A stretch of 39,633 nt of DNA from IMG/VR virus record IMGVR_UViG_3300044796_000081, positions 1 to 39,633 of that record; one strand, 5' to 3'. The position numbers and the translations under genes are program-made. Within the stretch, counting starts at the first letter, position 1. Every line of letters begins with the position of its first letter. This document shows, piece after piece, positions 22,970 through 29,737 of this stretch. The notes beneath the pieces are model-generated. The model ran no database searches, was not told where the DNA came from, and worked only from the letters and a program-made list of their open reading frames with translations. Origin of the DNA: a virus.

Positions 22970-24954
22970 GTTTTTGACCGCCTGACGGAAATATGAGGGC
23001 TTAAGTTCTCCCCCCCCCCCGCATGATCTGTGCCGCCGAATAGCGGGCCGCAATCCTGCGGCTTATCGCCTTGGCGCGCCTTCATGCTCTCGTGCTTGCG
23101 GGTCGCGGGTCCAGCGGCACATAGCGCCATGCGGCGCGCAATGTCGGCGCAGTATTCAGCTTCGCGCTCGATCAGCACGGCGTTGAAACCTTCGCGCCAT
23201 GCGGCTTCTCCGGTGGTGCCTGTGCCGGAAAACGGGTCGAGGATTGTTCCGCCAGGCGGCGTCACCAGCCGGCAAAGCCATCGCATCAGATCGACCGGCT
23301 TGACCGTGGGATGCTTGGAGCCGAGACGATCGTCGGCGTCGGCCTTGGCGGAATAGAAGAAGCGGGCGGCCGAGCCGGAATCGCCGTGCGATATATTCAC
23401 CGTACCCGCCGGCCGGCTCTCCTTTCCGTAGGCGGCCGACGCGTTGCCGTGGCCGTCGCGCGACGACGCCTTCATGACGACGCTGCCGACCGCCGCCGCC
23501 TTGCTTTCAGGGAACAGCGCCAGCACTTCGTCCGAGCCGTCCAAAACAATGTTTGCCGGCCAGCGGCCAAGCGACTCCGCCTTTTCGATCGCGCGATTCA
23601 GCCGCGCTTCTGACTTCGCGGAATCGGCCATCCAAGGTCGCGCCCAGCCGGCGTTAATATCTGTCGCGGCATCCATCGATCCGCGCGGCGCGATCTTGTC
23701 TTCGGTAGCGACCCGGCACGCGTCGACATTGATCGCGCCCGTCCCCCATTTGAGAACGTTTGCGGCGACCGTCTTTTCGCTCAATGGTTTACGAGCGAGA
23801 CAAATTGGCTCCCATGCTGGCTTGAGCGCACTACCAAGCGGAATGAGGCTGTCTAGCCACTCTCTATCGGGGAGTCCGCACCAAGTGCATACGCGGGCCA
23901 CCGCCGGATTCCGTCCACTACAATCGTCAAGGATGATCCGACGAGGCTCACGTCGATCTGAATCGACGACAGCACTTGTTCTGTTATCGCCTCTATTTTG
24001 TGATGGCAGCTCTCGCAAAGGGCGACCAGATTGTGCTGTTGGTTCGTCCCCCCGAACCGAAACGGCTTCAAATGGTGGACGTGAAGGGTCTCGTTTATCG
24101 GAGCAGTTCCGCATATCCGACACGTCTTGTCTCTCGCTCTGATCTGTGCGCGCCTGTTCTTCCAGCCCGGCCCGTAACGAAGAGACTCCATATCCCGCCG
24201 TTTCTGGGCTGAATTCGCGCACACCCTTGAACAGAAAAGCTTCTTTGAGCGAAGGTGGTCTCTCCGTCTCCGAATGATTGGGGTTCCGCAAGTCGCGCAT
24301 GGTATCGGGGCCATCGTCAGCGTTGACCGAAACGACGCTTTCCCCAGTTGCTTGCGCCGCCTCGCGGCAGGAAGTTCGCTGAACCCGAACTTCCTGCCGA
24401 TCTCTGCGTCGGAGATCTGGCCCAATAGGCCGTCCATCTCTGCCGTCCAAACAATCGCATTTTGCCAGCCCATATCTGGCTTCTACCATTTTATTGGTTG
24501 CTTTGTCAACCGAATGTGATTTAGGAAACCCCGAGCCGTACACCCATCCGATCTGATCGCGGATCTCGAACCCCGCGTCCTCGATCGCGCAGGCGAGCCT
24601 GTGATAGGAGCGCGTTCCGCCGAAAGCGACGACATGCGCACCAGGCTTCAAAACGCGGAGGATTTCGGCCCAAAACTCAATGGCGAACGCCGTAGCACCG
24701 TTGTCCCAGTCCTTACCCATGAACCCCTTGGCGAGACGCGCGTAACCGTCAGCGCCCTTGCGTGATCGGTCTGAGGTCTGTGTGTTGTCGGCTTGCGATG
24801 TCTTGCCAAAGTGCTTGACGATCGACACAAGAGCATAGGGCGGATCGGTCACGACGGAGTCGACGCTGTTGTCCGGGAGCGTCTTGACAACTGCTAAGCA
24901 ATCGCCAGCGTGCAAAATAACCCGACCATCAAGGAACGTTTGCGCCTCGGTCAT
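22966..24954 (-). CDS. DNA methyltransferase (N6-adenine/N4-cytosine type) with a 207-codon internal overprinted segment
   Basis: A protein of 662 residues. The catalytic motif TDPPY is at 36-40 and the SAM-binding DPFSGTGTTGEAA starts near 573, so the order (DPPY first) is that of class-beta enzymes. Other family blocks are VVAFGGTRSYHRLACAIEDA, GFPKSHSVDKATNK, ALKPAWEPICLARKPLSEK, RWPANIVLDGSDEVLALFPE and KHPTVKPVDLMRWL. Residues about 161-367 are hydrophilic, low in order and not typical of the family. This stretch coincides with an HNH gene read in another frame (23853-24473). Without it the enzyme would be about 455 residues, a normal size. The 3' end contains an 11-G run. Confidence 0.88.
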   Translation of the reverse strand: MTEAQTFLDGRVILHAGDCLAVVKTLPDNSVDSVVTDPPYALVSIVKHFGKTSQADNTQTSDRSRKGADGYARLAKGFMGKDWDNGATAFAIEFWAEILRVLKPGAHVVAFGGTRSYHRLACAIEDAGFEIRDQIGWVYGSGFPKSHSVDKATNKMVEARYGLAKCDCLDGRDGRPIGPDLRRRDRQEVRVQRTSCREAAQATGESVVSVNADDGPDTMRDLRNPNHSETERPPSLKEAFLFKGVREFSPETAGYGVSSLRAGLEEQARTDQSERQDVSDMRNCSDKRDPSRPPFEAVSVRGDEPTAQSGRPLRELPSQNRGDNRTSAVVDSDRREPRRIILDDCSGRNPAVARVCTWCGLPDREWLDSLIPLGSALKPAWEPICLARKPLSEKTVAANVLKWGTGAINVDACRVATEDKIAPRGSMDAATDINAGWARPWMADSAKSEARLNRAIEKAESLGRWPANIVLDGSDEVLALFPESKAAAVGSVVMKASSRDGHGNASAAYGKESRPAGTVNISHGDSGSAARFFYSAKADADDRLGSKHPTVKPVDLMRWLCRLVTPPGGTILDPFSGTGTTGEAAWREGFNAVLIEREAEYCADIARRMALCAAGPATRKHESMKARQGDKPQDCGPLFGGTDHAGGGENLSPHISVRRSKT
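23010..23020 (-). repeat. homopolymer tract (11 G on the coding strand) near the methyltransferase 3' end
   Basis: Eleven consecutive C on the plus strand, read as GCG GGG GGG GGG GAG (Ala-Gly-Gly-Gly-Glu). Slippage would replace the last 20 or so residues with another frame; one alternative frame continues for about 50 codons to 22862. Confidence 0.9.
23853..24473 (-). CDS. HNH endonuclease nested out of frame inside the methyltransferase gene
   Basis: A protein of 206 residues on the same strand as the methyltransferase, offset by one base. Residues 9-34 look like a Myb/HTH-type DNA-binding helix set (WTAEMDGLLGQISDAEIGRK). A first zinc site uses C59/C62 and C81/C85. The HNH core is C118-x2-C121, HVHHLKP with H133/H134, N148 in QQHNLVALC, and C153-x2-C156-H157-H158. 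GWKNRRAQIRARDKTCRIC is typical of phage HNH proteins. This is the clear biological frame in this interval. It looks like a homing endonuclease inserted in-frame-permissively into a variable loop of the host gene. Confidence 0.9.
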   Translation of the reverse strand: MGWQNAIVWTAEMDGLLGQISDAEIGRKFGFSELPAARRRKQLGKASFRSTLTMAPIPCATCGTPIIRRRRDHLRSKKLFCSRVCANSAQKRRDMESLRYGPGWKNRRAQIRARDKTCRICGTAPINETLHVHHLKPFRFGGTNQQHNLVALCESCHHKIEAITEQVLSSIQIDVSLVGSSLTIVVDGIRRWPAYALGADSPIESG

Positions 24955-25121
24955 TTTATCTCAGGCTCCCGTGGCGGGCCTTGTCCCTTCCATTCCATCA
25001 GCGCGGAATATTCCCCGTGCGGCGCGTGGAGTGGTTTTCCGTCCCATTCCCATCCTAGCGCGAGATAGGCGGGAATGTCATTATATTTTACGTATCGAAA
25101 CCAAATAATATCGCCGGTCAT
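24951..25121 (-). CDS. small hypothetical protein (56 aa)
   Basis: A short ORF reading MTGDIIWFRYVKYNDIPAYL, then ALGWEWDGKPLHAPHGEYSA and LMEWKGQGPPREPEIK. Both ends overlap neighbours as ATGA (the upstream stop and the methyltransferase start). The style matches small phage proteins that report a field-like 'W-E-W/H-G-E-Y-S-x-L-M-x-W'. Function unknown. Confidence 0.75.
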   Translation of the reverse strand: MTGDIIWFRYVKYNDIPAYLALGWEWDGKPLHAPHGEYSALMEWKGQGPPREPEIK

Positions 25122-25384
25122 GGTGTAGCGATCTCCGCCATCGCTGGCGCTCCGCCTAGATTGTCTCCGCCGACCGGAGCGAGCATCGGCTCCGACGGCT
25201 CCCCGTTCGGCTCAATGCGCAGGCCCGCCAGCTCGGCCGCGAGCACGCCGAACACCTCGCCGATCTCGCGACGATGGAGAAGATGGCCGAACCGAGCCAC
25301 GATCTCTTGCTGCGCCGCCGCGATGACCTCACGGCAGGCATCGACGCCGGCGTTATAGCTGGGCGCGTCGAATAGGCGGGTCAT
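25118..25384 (-). CDS. hypothetical protein (88 aa)
   Basis: The start ATG at 25384 overlaps the upstream methyltransferase stop as ATGA; the frame beyond to 25474 overlaps that gene and is rejected. A helical N-terminal two thirds (VDACREVIAAAQQEIVARFG, VFGVLAAELAGLRIE) and a Pro/Gly-rich tail. No family was recognised. Confidence 0.7.
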   Translation of the reverse strand: MTRLFDAPSYNAGVDACREVIAAAQQEIVARFGHLLHRREIGEVFGVLAAELAGLRIEPNGEPSEPMLAPVGGDNLGGAPAMAEIATP

Positions 25385-26136
25385 AGTGCAGACTCCAATA
25401 ATAGGGGCACGTCGTCGAGAATTCTTGCATTTGCAAGAGCGACATATTTTGGGTCTGCCTCGATTAGCGTACACTCATAGCCTACCAATTTGGCGGCGAT
25501 CGCAGTCGAACCAGAACCCCCGAACGGATCAATTACCGCCCCGCCGACCGGGCACGCGTACCGCAGCAGAGATTCCAGCAGAGCAATCGGTTTGGCGGTC
25601 GGATGGCCAACGCCCTTGCGATGTTCAGAGGGGCAATAAATGACGCTACGCTGCAGGCGCGGGCCTCCATCTTCGGATCGATAGAGCGTCTCGCCAGTGG
25701 CTCCTATCCATTGCGCCGGGCGCCCCTTCTTACGAACAGTGCGCGCCGTCGCATCATTTGTGAATTGTGGCTCTTTGAACACGTCGGCCCACTTGGCGTC
25801 GCTGGGATAGAAATGTGCAACTAGTTCATGGACGCGCCGGAATCGGTCGTTGAAAAGTCCGGTGCCGTTGTGCTTCTCCCAGACGACTTCGTGCGAAAGA
25901 TTCCAGCCGACAAACTCAGACGCCGTTTCCATGAAATAGCGCAGGCTGCCAAACACCCACATCGACCCAGCCGGCTTGAGCATCGGCCGGACAAGAGCCG
26001 GCCAACCCGGTACGCGCGTATCCCATCCGAGGCTCGTCTCACCATAAGGCGGGTCAACGATGGCGCAGTCGAAACTACCGGCAGGCAGCGTCGGCAGCAC
26101 GTCGCGGCAATCCCCCGCAAGAATGCGTGTGCTCAC
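25381..26136 (-). CDS. DNA methyltransferase, N6_N4-MTase family
   Basis: A protein of 251 residues from the GTG at 26136, which overlaps the upstream stop as GTGA and has GGGAG 8 nt upstream; the longer frame to 26193 is rejected. VDPPYGETSLGWD at 27-39 is the catalytic motif and DPFGGSGSTAIAAKL the SAM-binding motif, so it is a class-beta amino-methyltransferase. HPTAKPIALLESLLRYACPV precedes the latter as usual. It probably methylates adenine N6 (DPPY). It is the second amino-methyltransferase in this operon, with no restriction partner. Confidence 0.92.
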   Translation of the reverse strand: MSTRILAGDCRDVLPTLPAGSFDCAIVDPPYGETSLGWDTRVPGWPALVRPMLKPAGSMWVFGSLRYFMETASEFVGWNLSHEVVWEKHNGTGLFNDRFRRVHELVAHFYPSDAKWADVFKEPQFTNDATARTVRKKGRPAQWIGATGETLYRSEDGGPRLQRSVIYCPSEHRKGVGHPTAKPIALLESLLRYACPVGGAVIDPFGGSGSTAIAAKLVGYECTLIEADPKYVALANARILDDVPLLLESAL

Positions 26137-26381
26137 GCCGCCCACTCCCTCGGCTCGACGCCGAACGCCCGCAGCGCCATCATGGCCGCCCACGTCATCG
26201 GGAAATCCTTCGGGAAGCCGTTGACCAGATCGCTATGGACCGTGAACACGGGATCACCCTTGACCGTTTCGTCCAACTTCACCGCCTCCGCCCGGACGGA
26301 ATAGCCGCGCAGCGCCCAGTATTTCTCGACTGCTTTCGCGACCGCCTGTGCATCGGTCTGCGTTGCCAGAGCATATGCCAT
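26133..26381 (-). CDS. hypothetical protein (82 aa)
   Basis: The ATG follows GGGGG with good spacing. It contains AKAVEKYWALRGYSVRAEAV and VHSDLVNGFPKDF, an alpha/beta fold. No family was recognised. It is coupled to the methyltransferase by a GTGA overlap. Confidence 0.75.
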   Translation of the reverse strand: MAYALATQTDAQAVAKAVEKYWALRGYSVRAEAVKLDETVKGDPVFTVHSDLVNGFPKDFPMTWAAMMALRAFGVEPREWAA

Positions 26382-26384
26382 GCG

Positions 26385-26966
26385 TCATTCCCCCTCGTTC
26401 TCTAACGGAGCCCTGTCGATTTCTTTCCTAAACGTTTCTGCTAGACGCTTAGATAAGGTCAGTGGGCCACGAAGATGGGGGAAACCATCCGCTACAGCCT
26501 GTATGGCTTCCGGCCTTGTCTGTGGCCGTTGGCGACGGCTTCTCGGGTCTAGCCCAGGATCGACCGATCTCGCCAGTTCTTTGAATAGTGCCGCGACCCG
26601 TTGTCGCATGTACGGGTCGTGAGCTCTCTCAGACGGAAACTTCCACCAACGATCGCTCGTTTTGCGCGTCAAATCGAAGTCCTCGGGCCATTGCTTCGGG
26701 ACCGTAGCGACGCCGTGGGTGCGCATGAACCGCGTCGGCACTCCGTGATCTTCAAAATAAATCATCCAGGCATGCCACTCGGCCGGCGTCGGCGCGCCGC
26801 TATCCTTCGGCGCCTCGTTGCGGATCACGAAGCCCTGGCCGCCCTGCGCGCGGATCGAGGCGCTGGCAAGGGCAGCCCAGTTCTGGTTGTTGATCTCAGC
26901 GCCCGTAGGCGTGTGTGAGTAGTCCGTTCCCGTTGCCTGACGGCCGGGCTTGAACTTCGGGGCCAT
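26385..26966 (-). CDS. hypothetical protein downstream of the replication initiator (193 aa)
   Basis: The start is fixed by GGAGG 6 nt before the ATG, even though this gives a 71-nt overlap with the initiator gene. The N-terminus is polar. The middle contains PTPAEWHAWMIYFEDHGVPT and RFMRTHGVATVPKQWPEDFD, a block I associate with replication-region phage proteins but cannot name. The C-terminal half is basic. The position suggests a helper in replication, inferred from context only. Confidence 0.75.
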   Translation of the reverse strand: MAPKFKPGRQATGTDYSHTPTGAEINNQNWAALASASIRAQGGQGFVIRNEAPKDSGAPTPAEWHAWMIYFEDHGVPTRFMRTHGVATVPKQWPEDFDLTRKTSDRWWKFPSERAHDPYMRQRVAALFKELARSVDPGLDPRSRRQRPQTRPEAIQAVADGFPHLRGPLTLSKRLAETFRKEIDRAPLENEGE

Positions 26967-27648
26967 AGGTGTCCTCCATGATTGGATTTAGCAGTTTCAG
27001 AATGCGATCGATCGTCGGCTTGAACGCCCTGTCTCGACCGGGGCCGGGCGGCAAATTGCCCTGCAAAAACGGGCTAGCGCGAATTTTGCTGTAAAGCGCC
27101 TGAAACCCCGCTTCCGGTGTGGGCAAATCCCAATCTTCCATCAGGGATTTCGCGGCTTTCAGGATAGCTCGCTCACGAGTCCCGCCGTCCGGGACAACCG
27201 CAATCCGCACCATCCGCGGGCACTCGCCGATCATGTCGTTCCAGCCCTCGCAGGCAAATCTCACGATCCGGGTTTCTTCCTCGACCTTCGCTCGGCGTTT
27301 GTCCCGAACGGAAGGGCTACCGAAAAGGTCGGCTCCCGCCTCTGGCTTTCTGACTACCGTAGGTAGTTCTTTAATATCTTCTTCTTCTATCGCATTGAGA
27401 ACGCGCTCGCGTATAGGCGAGCGAGGCAGCGTAACGTTCGTTACGGTTTCGTTACGCTCCGTTACGCTCGGCGTTACGGTTTCGTTACGCTTACGCTCCC
27501 GGTATCTGGCTTGCCGAAGGGCGTTAACGCCGCGCGTCTCGGTTGGGTCCTCTATCGACTCTGCAACCACAGAGAGTACTTCGCGCAGCTGTTCGGCTGT
27601 CAACTCAAGCGCTGCCAGTCGGCGTAATCCGTCGGCGCTGACCGCCAT
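26896..27648 (-). CDS. lambda O-like replication initiator / replisome organiser
   Basis: A protein of 250 residues. The ATG at 27648 overlaps the previous stop by one base; a GTG one codon earlier is possible. Residues about 45-75 are a basic, repetitive linker (ARYRERKRNETVTPSVTERN). The C-terminal domain resembles phage replication-initiation proteins: FACEGWNDMIGECPRMVRIA, AAKSLMEDWDLPTPEAGFQA, KIRASPFLQGNLPPGPGRDR, then FKPTIDRILKLLNPIMEDTYG. Such proteins bind origin repeats and recruit helicase. The DNA coding the linker holds iteron-like repeats. The family is assigned by domain style rather than a fixed motif. Confidence 0.65.
   Translation of the reverse strand: MAVSADGLRRLAALELTAEQLREVLSVVAESIEDPTETRGVNALRQARYRERKRNETVTPSVTERNETVTNVTLPRSPIRERVLNAIEEEDIKELPTVVRKPEAGADLFGSPSVRDKRRAKVEEETRIVRFACEGWNDMIGECPRMVRIAVVPDGGTRERAILKAAKSLMEDWDLPTPEAGFQALYSKIRASPFLQGNLPPGPGRDRAFKPTIDRILKLLNPIMEDTYGPEVQARPSGNGNGLLTHAYGR
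27361..27495. other. putative replication origin: phased iterons plus AT-rich tract inside the initiator gene
   Basis: GTTACG occurs at 27440, 27451, 27461, 27473 and 27484, spaced 11, 10, 12 and 11 nt, about one DNA turn each. An inverted GTAACG at 27431 makes a palindrome with the first. The 20-mer cgttacggtttcgttacgct is present exactly twice (27439-27458 and 27472-27491). An AT-rich pyrimidine tract lies about 40 nt away (27367-27390, 19 of 24 A/T). This mirrors lambda ori, which sits inside gene O. Confidence 0.6.
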
Positions 27649-27845
27649 CACCGTTCCGTCAGTTGCGAGAGTGTGAGCGCGGCGTCGAGCAGGGCTTCCT
27701 TGGTCCTGATGACCTCGGATTCGCGCATTCCCGGAAACGCCTTGCGGAAATCAGCCTTGCGCACAAGTTTGATCGCGTCGATCTGAGCGCCGATCGAACA
27801 TAGCTTGCGTTTTATAGAAGGCTGGGATAGATTTGGGTCTTCCAT
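27648..27845 (-). CDS. hypothetical small protein upstream of the initiator (65 aa)
   Basis: Starts MEDPNLSQPSIKRKLCSIGA, then QIDAIKLVRKADFRKAFPGM and a final helix TKEALLDAALTLSQLTER. Longer frames to 27908 need a TTG. Ribosome site support is weak. It is likely helical and basic. It is coupled to the initiator by TGATG. No family was recognised. Confidence 0.6.
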   Translation of the reverse strand: MEDPNLSQPSIKRKLCSIGAQIDAIKLVRKADFRKAFPGMRESEVIRTKEALLDAALTLSQLTER

Positions 27846-28007
27846 TGGGCGGCGCAATCGCTCTTGGATACGGCCGGGTCGAAGGCGTGCAACCGCCTCC
27901 CCGGCCAAACTTTTGCCAACTCAAAGACGCTACGCCTGCTTCGCGCGCTCGTCAACCGCTACAGTTAGCTGTTAGTCGGCAGTAATAGGCTAGCGATAGG
28001 GACTTCC

Positions 28008-28655
28008 TCAATCTCGCGCTTTAGCGCGCGCTATGCGGGCCACATGAGCCGCGCAACCGTGACGAATCGTCGTGTGGTCCTCTCTGTTCATGACCTTGGC
28101 GACGTCCACAAAACTCAATAGAAGCTCGCGCCGGATACGGTACATCGCCTCTTGACGGGCCACCGAGGTTTCATTCGCGCGCGAGTCCGACATCAAATCA
28201 GCGAATGTGAGACCAAAAGCTGAGGCCGTCTCGCGCACTATATCACGCGCCTGCAAACGAACGCTGGCGCGGTAGGCATGGCTGCGATAGCGAGGTGGAT
28301 CGATTGGCGCCCGTTCTCGGCTTGGAGCCGCAGCGATGATTCGGGCCAGAACGTCATTGCGATAATTCCTGAGTGTTTTTCCGTTGCGGCGACCGCCTAA
28401 GGGCTTCCCCCATGCTGGAATCCGCGCAGTATCGGATAAAATCCTGCTCGGACCGTCGCTTTCCACTGTAGGCGCGACGACTGGCCTGGTGTGGGTTGCA
28501 ATCAGCTTCGGAACCGCCTCTAGCCTTGCCCGCGCGGCTCGCCAGATAGCATCTTGGCGTCTGGCCTCAGGACATGGGTTGCGAGCGGGAAACGCGCCAG
28601 CGAGGCAAATAGGGGCCATCGATGGGATGAACTCGTCAACTCTAACTTCACGCAT
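28008..28655 (-). CDS. DnaA domain IV-like DNA-binding protein
   Basis: A protein of 215 residues. The start overlaps the RusA-like stop by 8 nt, with GGAGG in range. The C-terminal 75 residues follow the DnaA DNA-binding domain: IVRETASAFGLTFADLMSDS, RQEAMYRIRRELLLSFVDVA, and the signature helix KVMNREDHTTIRHGCAAHV, equivalent to the 'RDHTTV.H' motif that reads DnaA boxes. No ATPase domain is present; the N-terminal 120 residues are basic and unlike DnaA. It could recognise DnaA-box-like sites in host or phage DNA. Confidence 0.88.
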   Translation of the reverse strand: MREVRVDEFIPSMAPICLAGAFPARNPCPEARRQDAIWRAARARLEAVPKLIATHTRPVVAPTVESDGPSRILSDTARIPAWGKPLGGRRNGKTLRNYRNDVLARIIAAAPSRERAPIDPPRYRSHAYRASVRLQARDIVRETASAFGLTFADLMSDSRANETSVARQEAMYRIRRELLLSFVDVAKVMNREDHTTIRHGCAAHVARIARAKARD

Positions 28656-29055
28656 CTTCTACGCCCTCCAACGATTCTACCACAACGCGCACAAACGCGA
28701 CAGGACCGTAAATCTTGACGACGTTTAGATGCGCGACCTGCGCGTCGTCTACGTAAACAATTGAATTAATTGCATCTTCCAGGATTTTGGTGATGTTCGA
28801 ACAGTCGGGCTTGCTCGCCTTCCAATAGGCGGCGGCCTTGCGCTTTTTCGACCACGACTCGGGAATGAGGTAGACGGCTCGCACGTCCATCGAGACGGGG
28901 CCGGCGAGCGGGGGGGCGCCGCGCATGGCCGCGGCCGCAATCATCTTGACTGCGCCCATGAAGTCGGACTGGCGCTTGGGTGTAAAATGCCTTTTGCCTT
29001 GCGCGCCAGCACGCGCCCACGGCACCGATTCGCCCGGAATGACGAACTGAACCAT
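28648..29055 (-). CDS. RusA-like Holliday junction resolvase with a substituted catalytic Asp
   Basis: A protein of 135 residues from the ATG at 29055; the frame to 29151 overlaps another gene. The N-terminal MVQFVIPGESVPWARAG and the KPDCSNITKILEDAINSIVY block followed by VDDAQVAHL are RusA hallmarks. In E. coli RusA, D70, D72, K76 and D91 are needed. Here D84, K90 and D103/D104 are kept but the D72 position is Ser86. The enzyme may be weakened, may use a different metal ligand, or belong to a subfamily where Ser is normal. RusA cuts four-way junctions during recombination. Confidence 0.85.
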   Translation of the reverse strand: MVQFVIPGESVPWARAGAQGKRHFTPKRQSDFMGAVKMIAAAAMRGAPPLAGPVSMDVRAVYLIPESWSKKRKAAAYWKASKPDCSNITKILEDAINSIVYVDDAQVAHLNVVKIYGPVAFVRVVVESLEGVEDA

Positions 29056-29062
29056 CACGCGG

Positions 29063-29437
29063 TCATGGCTTGGAATGTTTGTGGCATGTCCGGCGATAGC
29101 CGTCGTCAGAAGGCCAACCGCTCGACGCCTCCTCGCGGTATCCTGGCTCATCGCACATATTGATGAAACACTGGACTTCTTTGCAACGAGGGCAACCTAC
29201 TATTTCCGCGGTGGTGTCAAATGGATTAGGAGCGCGCAAAAGATCGGCGTCTTGGCCCCGCCAGTCGCATTCACCACACTTCCAATGATATGATGTCATC
29301 TTGATCGTTCGATCGCCGGGTATATCCCCCGGCGCCTGAAATTGGGGATGAGACTCCCCTCTAGCCTTGCGGGGTTGTCCAGCATCCGATCGCCGCTTGC
29401 GCGGGACGCGGTCTTTTGATCCGAGGGTTCTGCCCAT
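29063..29437 (-). CDS. zinc-ribbon phage protein
   Basis: A protein of 124 residues. The N-terminus is basic (MGRTLGSKDRVPRKRRSDAG). The C-terminal 78 residues hold several Cys pairs: WKCGECDW, VGCPRCKEVQCFINMCDEPG and RRTCHKHSKP, a zinc-binding pattern shared with small phage proteins. An internal ATG (MTSYHWKCGECDW) could give a short form. The role is unknown, perhaps nucleic-acid binding. The ATG lies directly after the upstream regulator stop. Confidence 0.8.
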   Translation of the reverse strand: MGRTLGSKDRVPRKRRSDAGQPRKARGESHPQFQAPGDIPGDRTIKMTSYHWKCGECDWRGQDADLLRAPNPFDTTAEIVGCPRCKEVQCFINMCDEPGYREEASSGWPSDDGYRRTCHKHSKP

Positions 29438-29635
29438 TTAATGATCCTGTCCTAGCACCTGTTCGATTGAAAGGCCGGTAGTGCGCATGATGAGTGCGGC
29501 GCGCTCCGCTGACGGCTTGGCATTTCGCCGCTCAATCTCACATAGCTGAGAAACGCTCATTCCAAGCATTTTCCCCGCCGTTTTCAGCGTCATGCGGCGG
29601 TCAATGCGCCAAGTCCGAAGCGGATGCTCATTCAT
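29438..29635 (-). CDS. Xre/Cro-CI-type HTH regulator
   Basis: A protein of 65 residues. TLKTAGKMLGMSVSQLCEIE followed by RRNAKPSAERA is a standard lambda-repressor-like helix-turn-helix (about 16-45). It is the first gene of the leftward replication/methylation unit, divergent from the recombination unit, so it probably controls the two promoters between them. It has no dimerisation domain beyond the fold, hence is Cro-like. A predicted -10 element lies 8 nt before the ATG, implying a leaderless mRNA like that of lambda cI. Confidence 0.88.
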   Translation of the reverse strand: MNEHPLRTWRIDRRMTLKTAGKMLGMSVSQLCEIERRNAKPSAERAALIMRTTGLSIEQVLGQDH

Positions 29636-29643
29636 AGGGCTGC

Positions 29644-29672
29644 AATATGAGGCCGAAAACTTTTTATGTCAA
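29644..29672 (-). promoter_or_regulatory. leftward promoter for the HTH regulator operon
   Basis: On the minus strand, TTGACA (29672-29667, perfect), 17-nt spacer, CATATT (29649-29644, 4 of 6). The start point would fall within a base or two of the regulator ATG (29635). Confidence 0.7.
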
Positions 29673-29687
29673 GACTGCATTATTTCG

Positions 29688-29717
29688 TTGACGGCGAACG
29701 TCGTCTGTGCGCAATAT
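29688..29717 (+). promoter_or_regulatory. possible rightward promoter for the recombination operon
   Basis: TTGACG (29688-29693), 18-nt spacer, weak -10 CAATAT (29712-29717), just before a strong GGAGG site. It lies within the 102-nt divergent region. Confidence 0.4.
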
Positions 29718-29737
29718 CCCTCCCGGAGGACCCGAGC

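Noticed and set aside
22149-22985. 278-residue plus-strand ORF
   Set aside because: Antisense to the C5-methyltransferase with all its motifs; composition is typical of a shadow frame.
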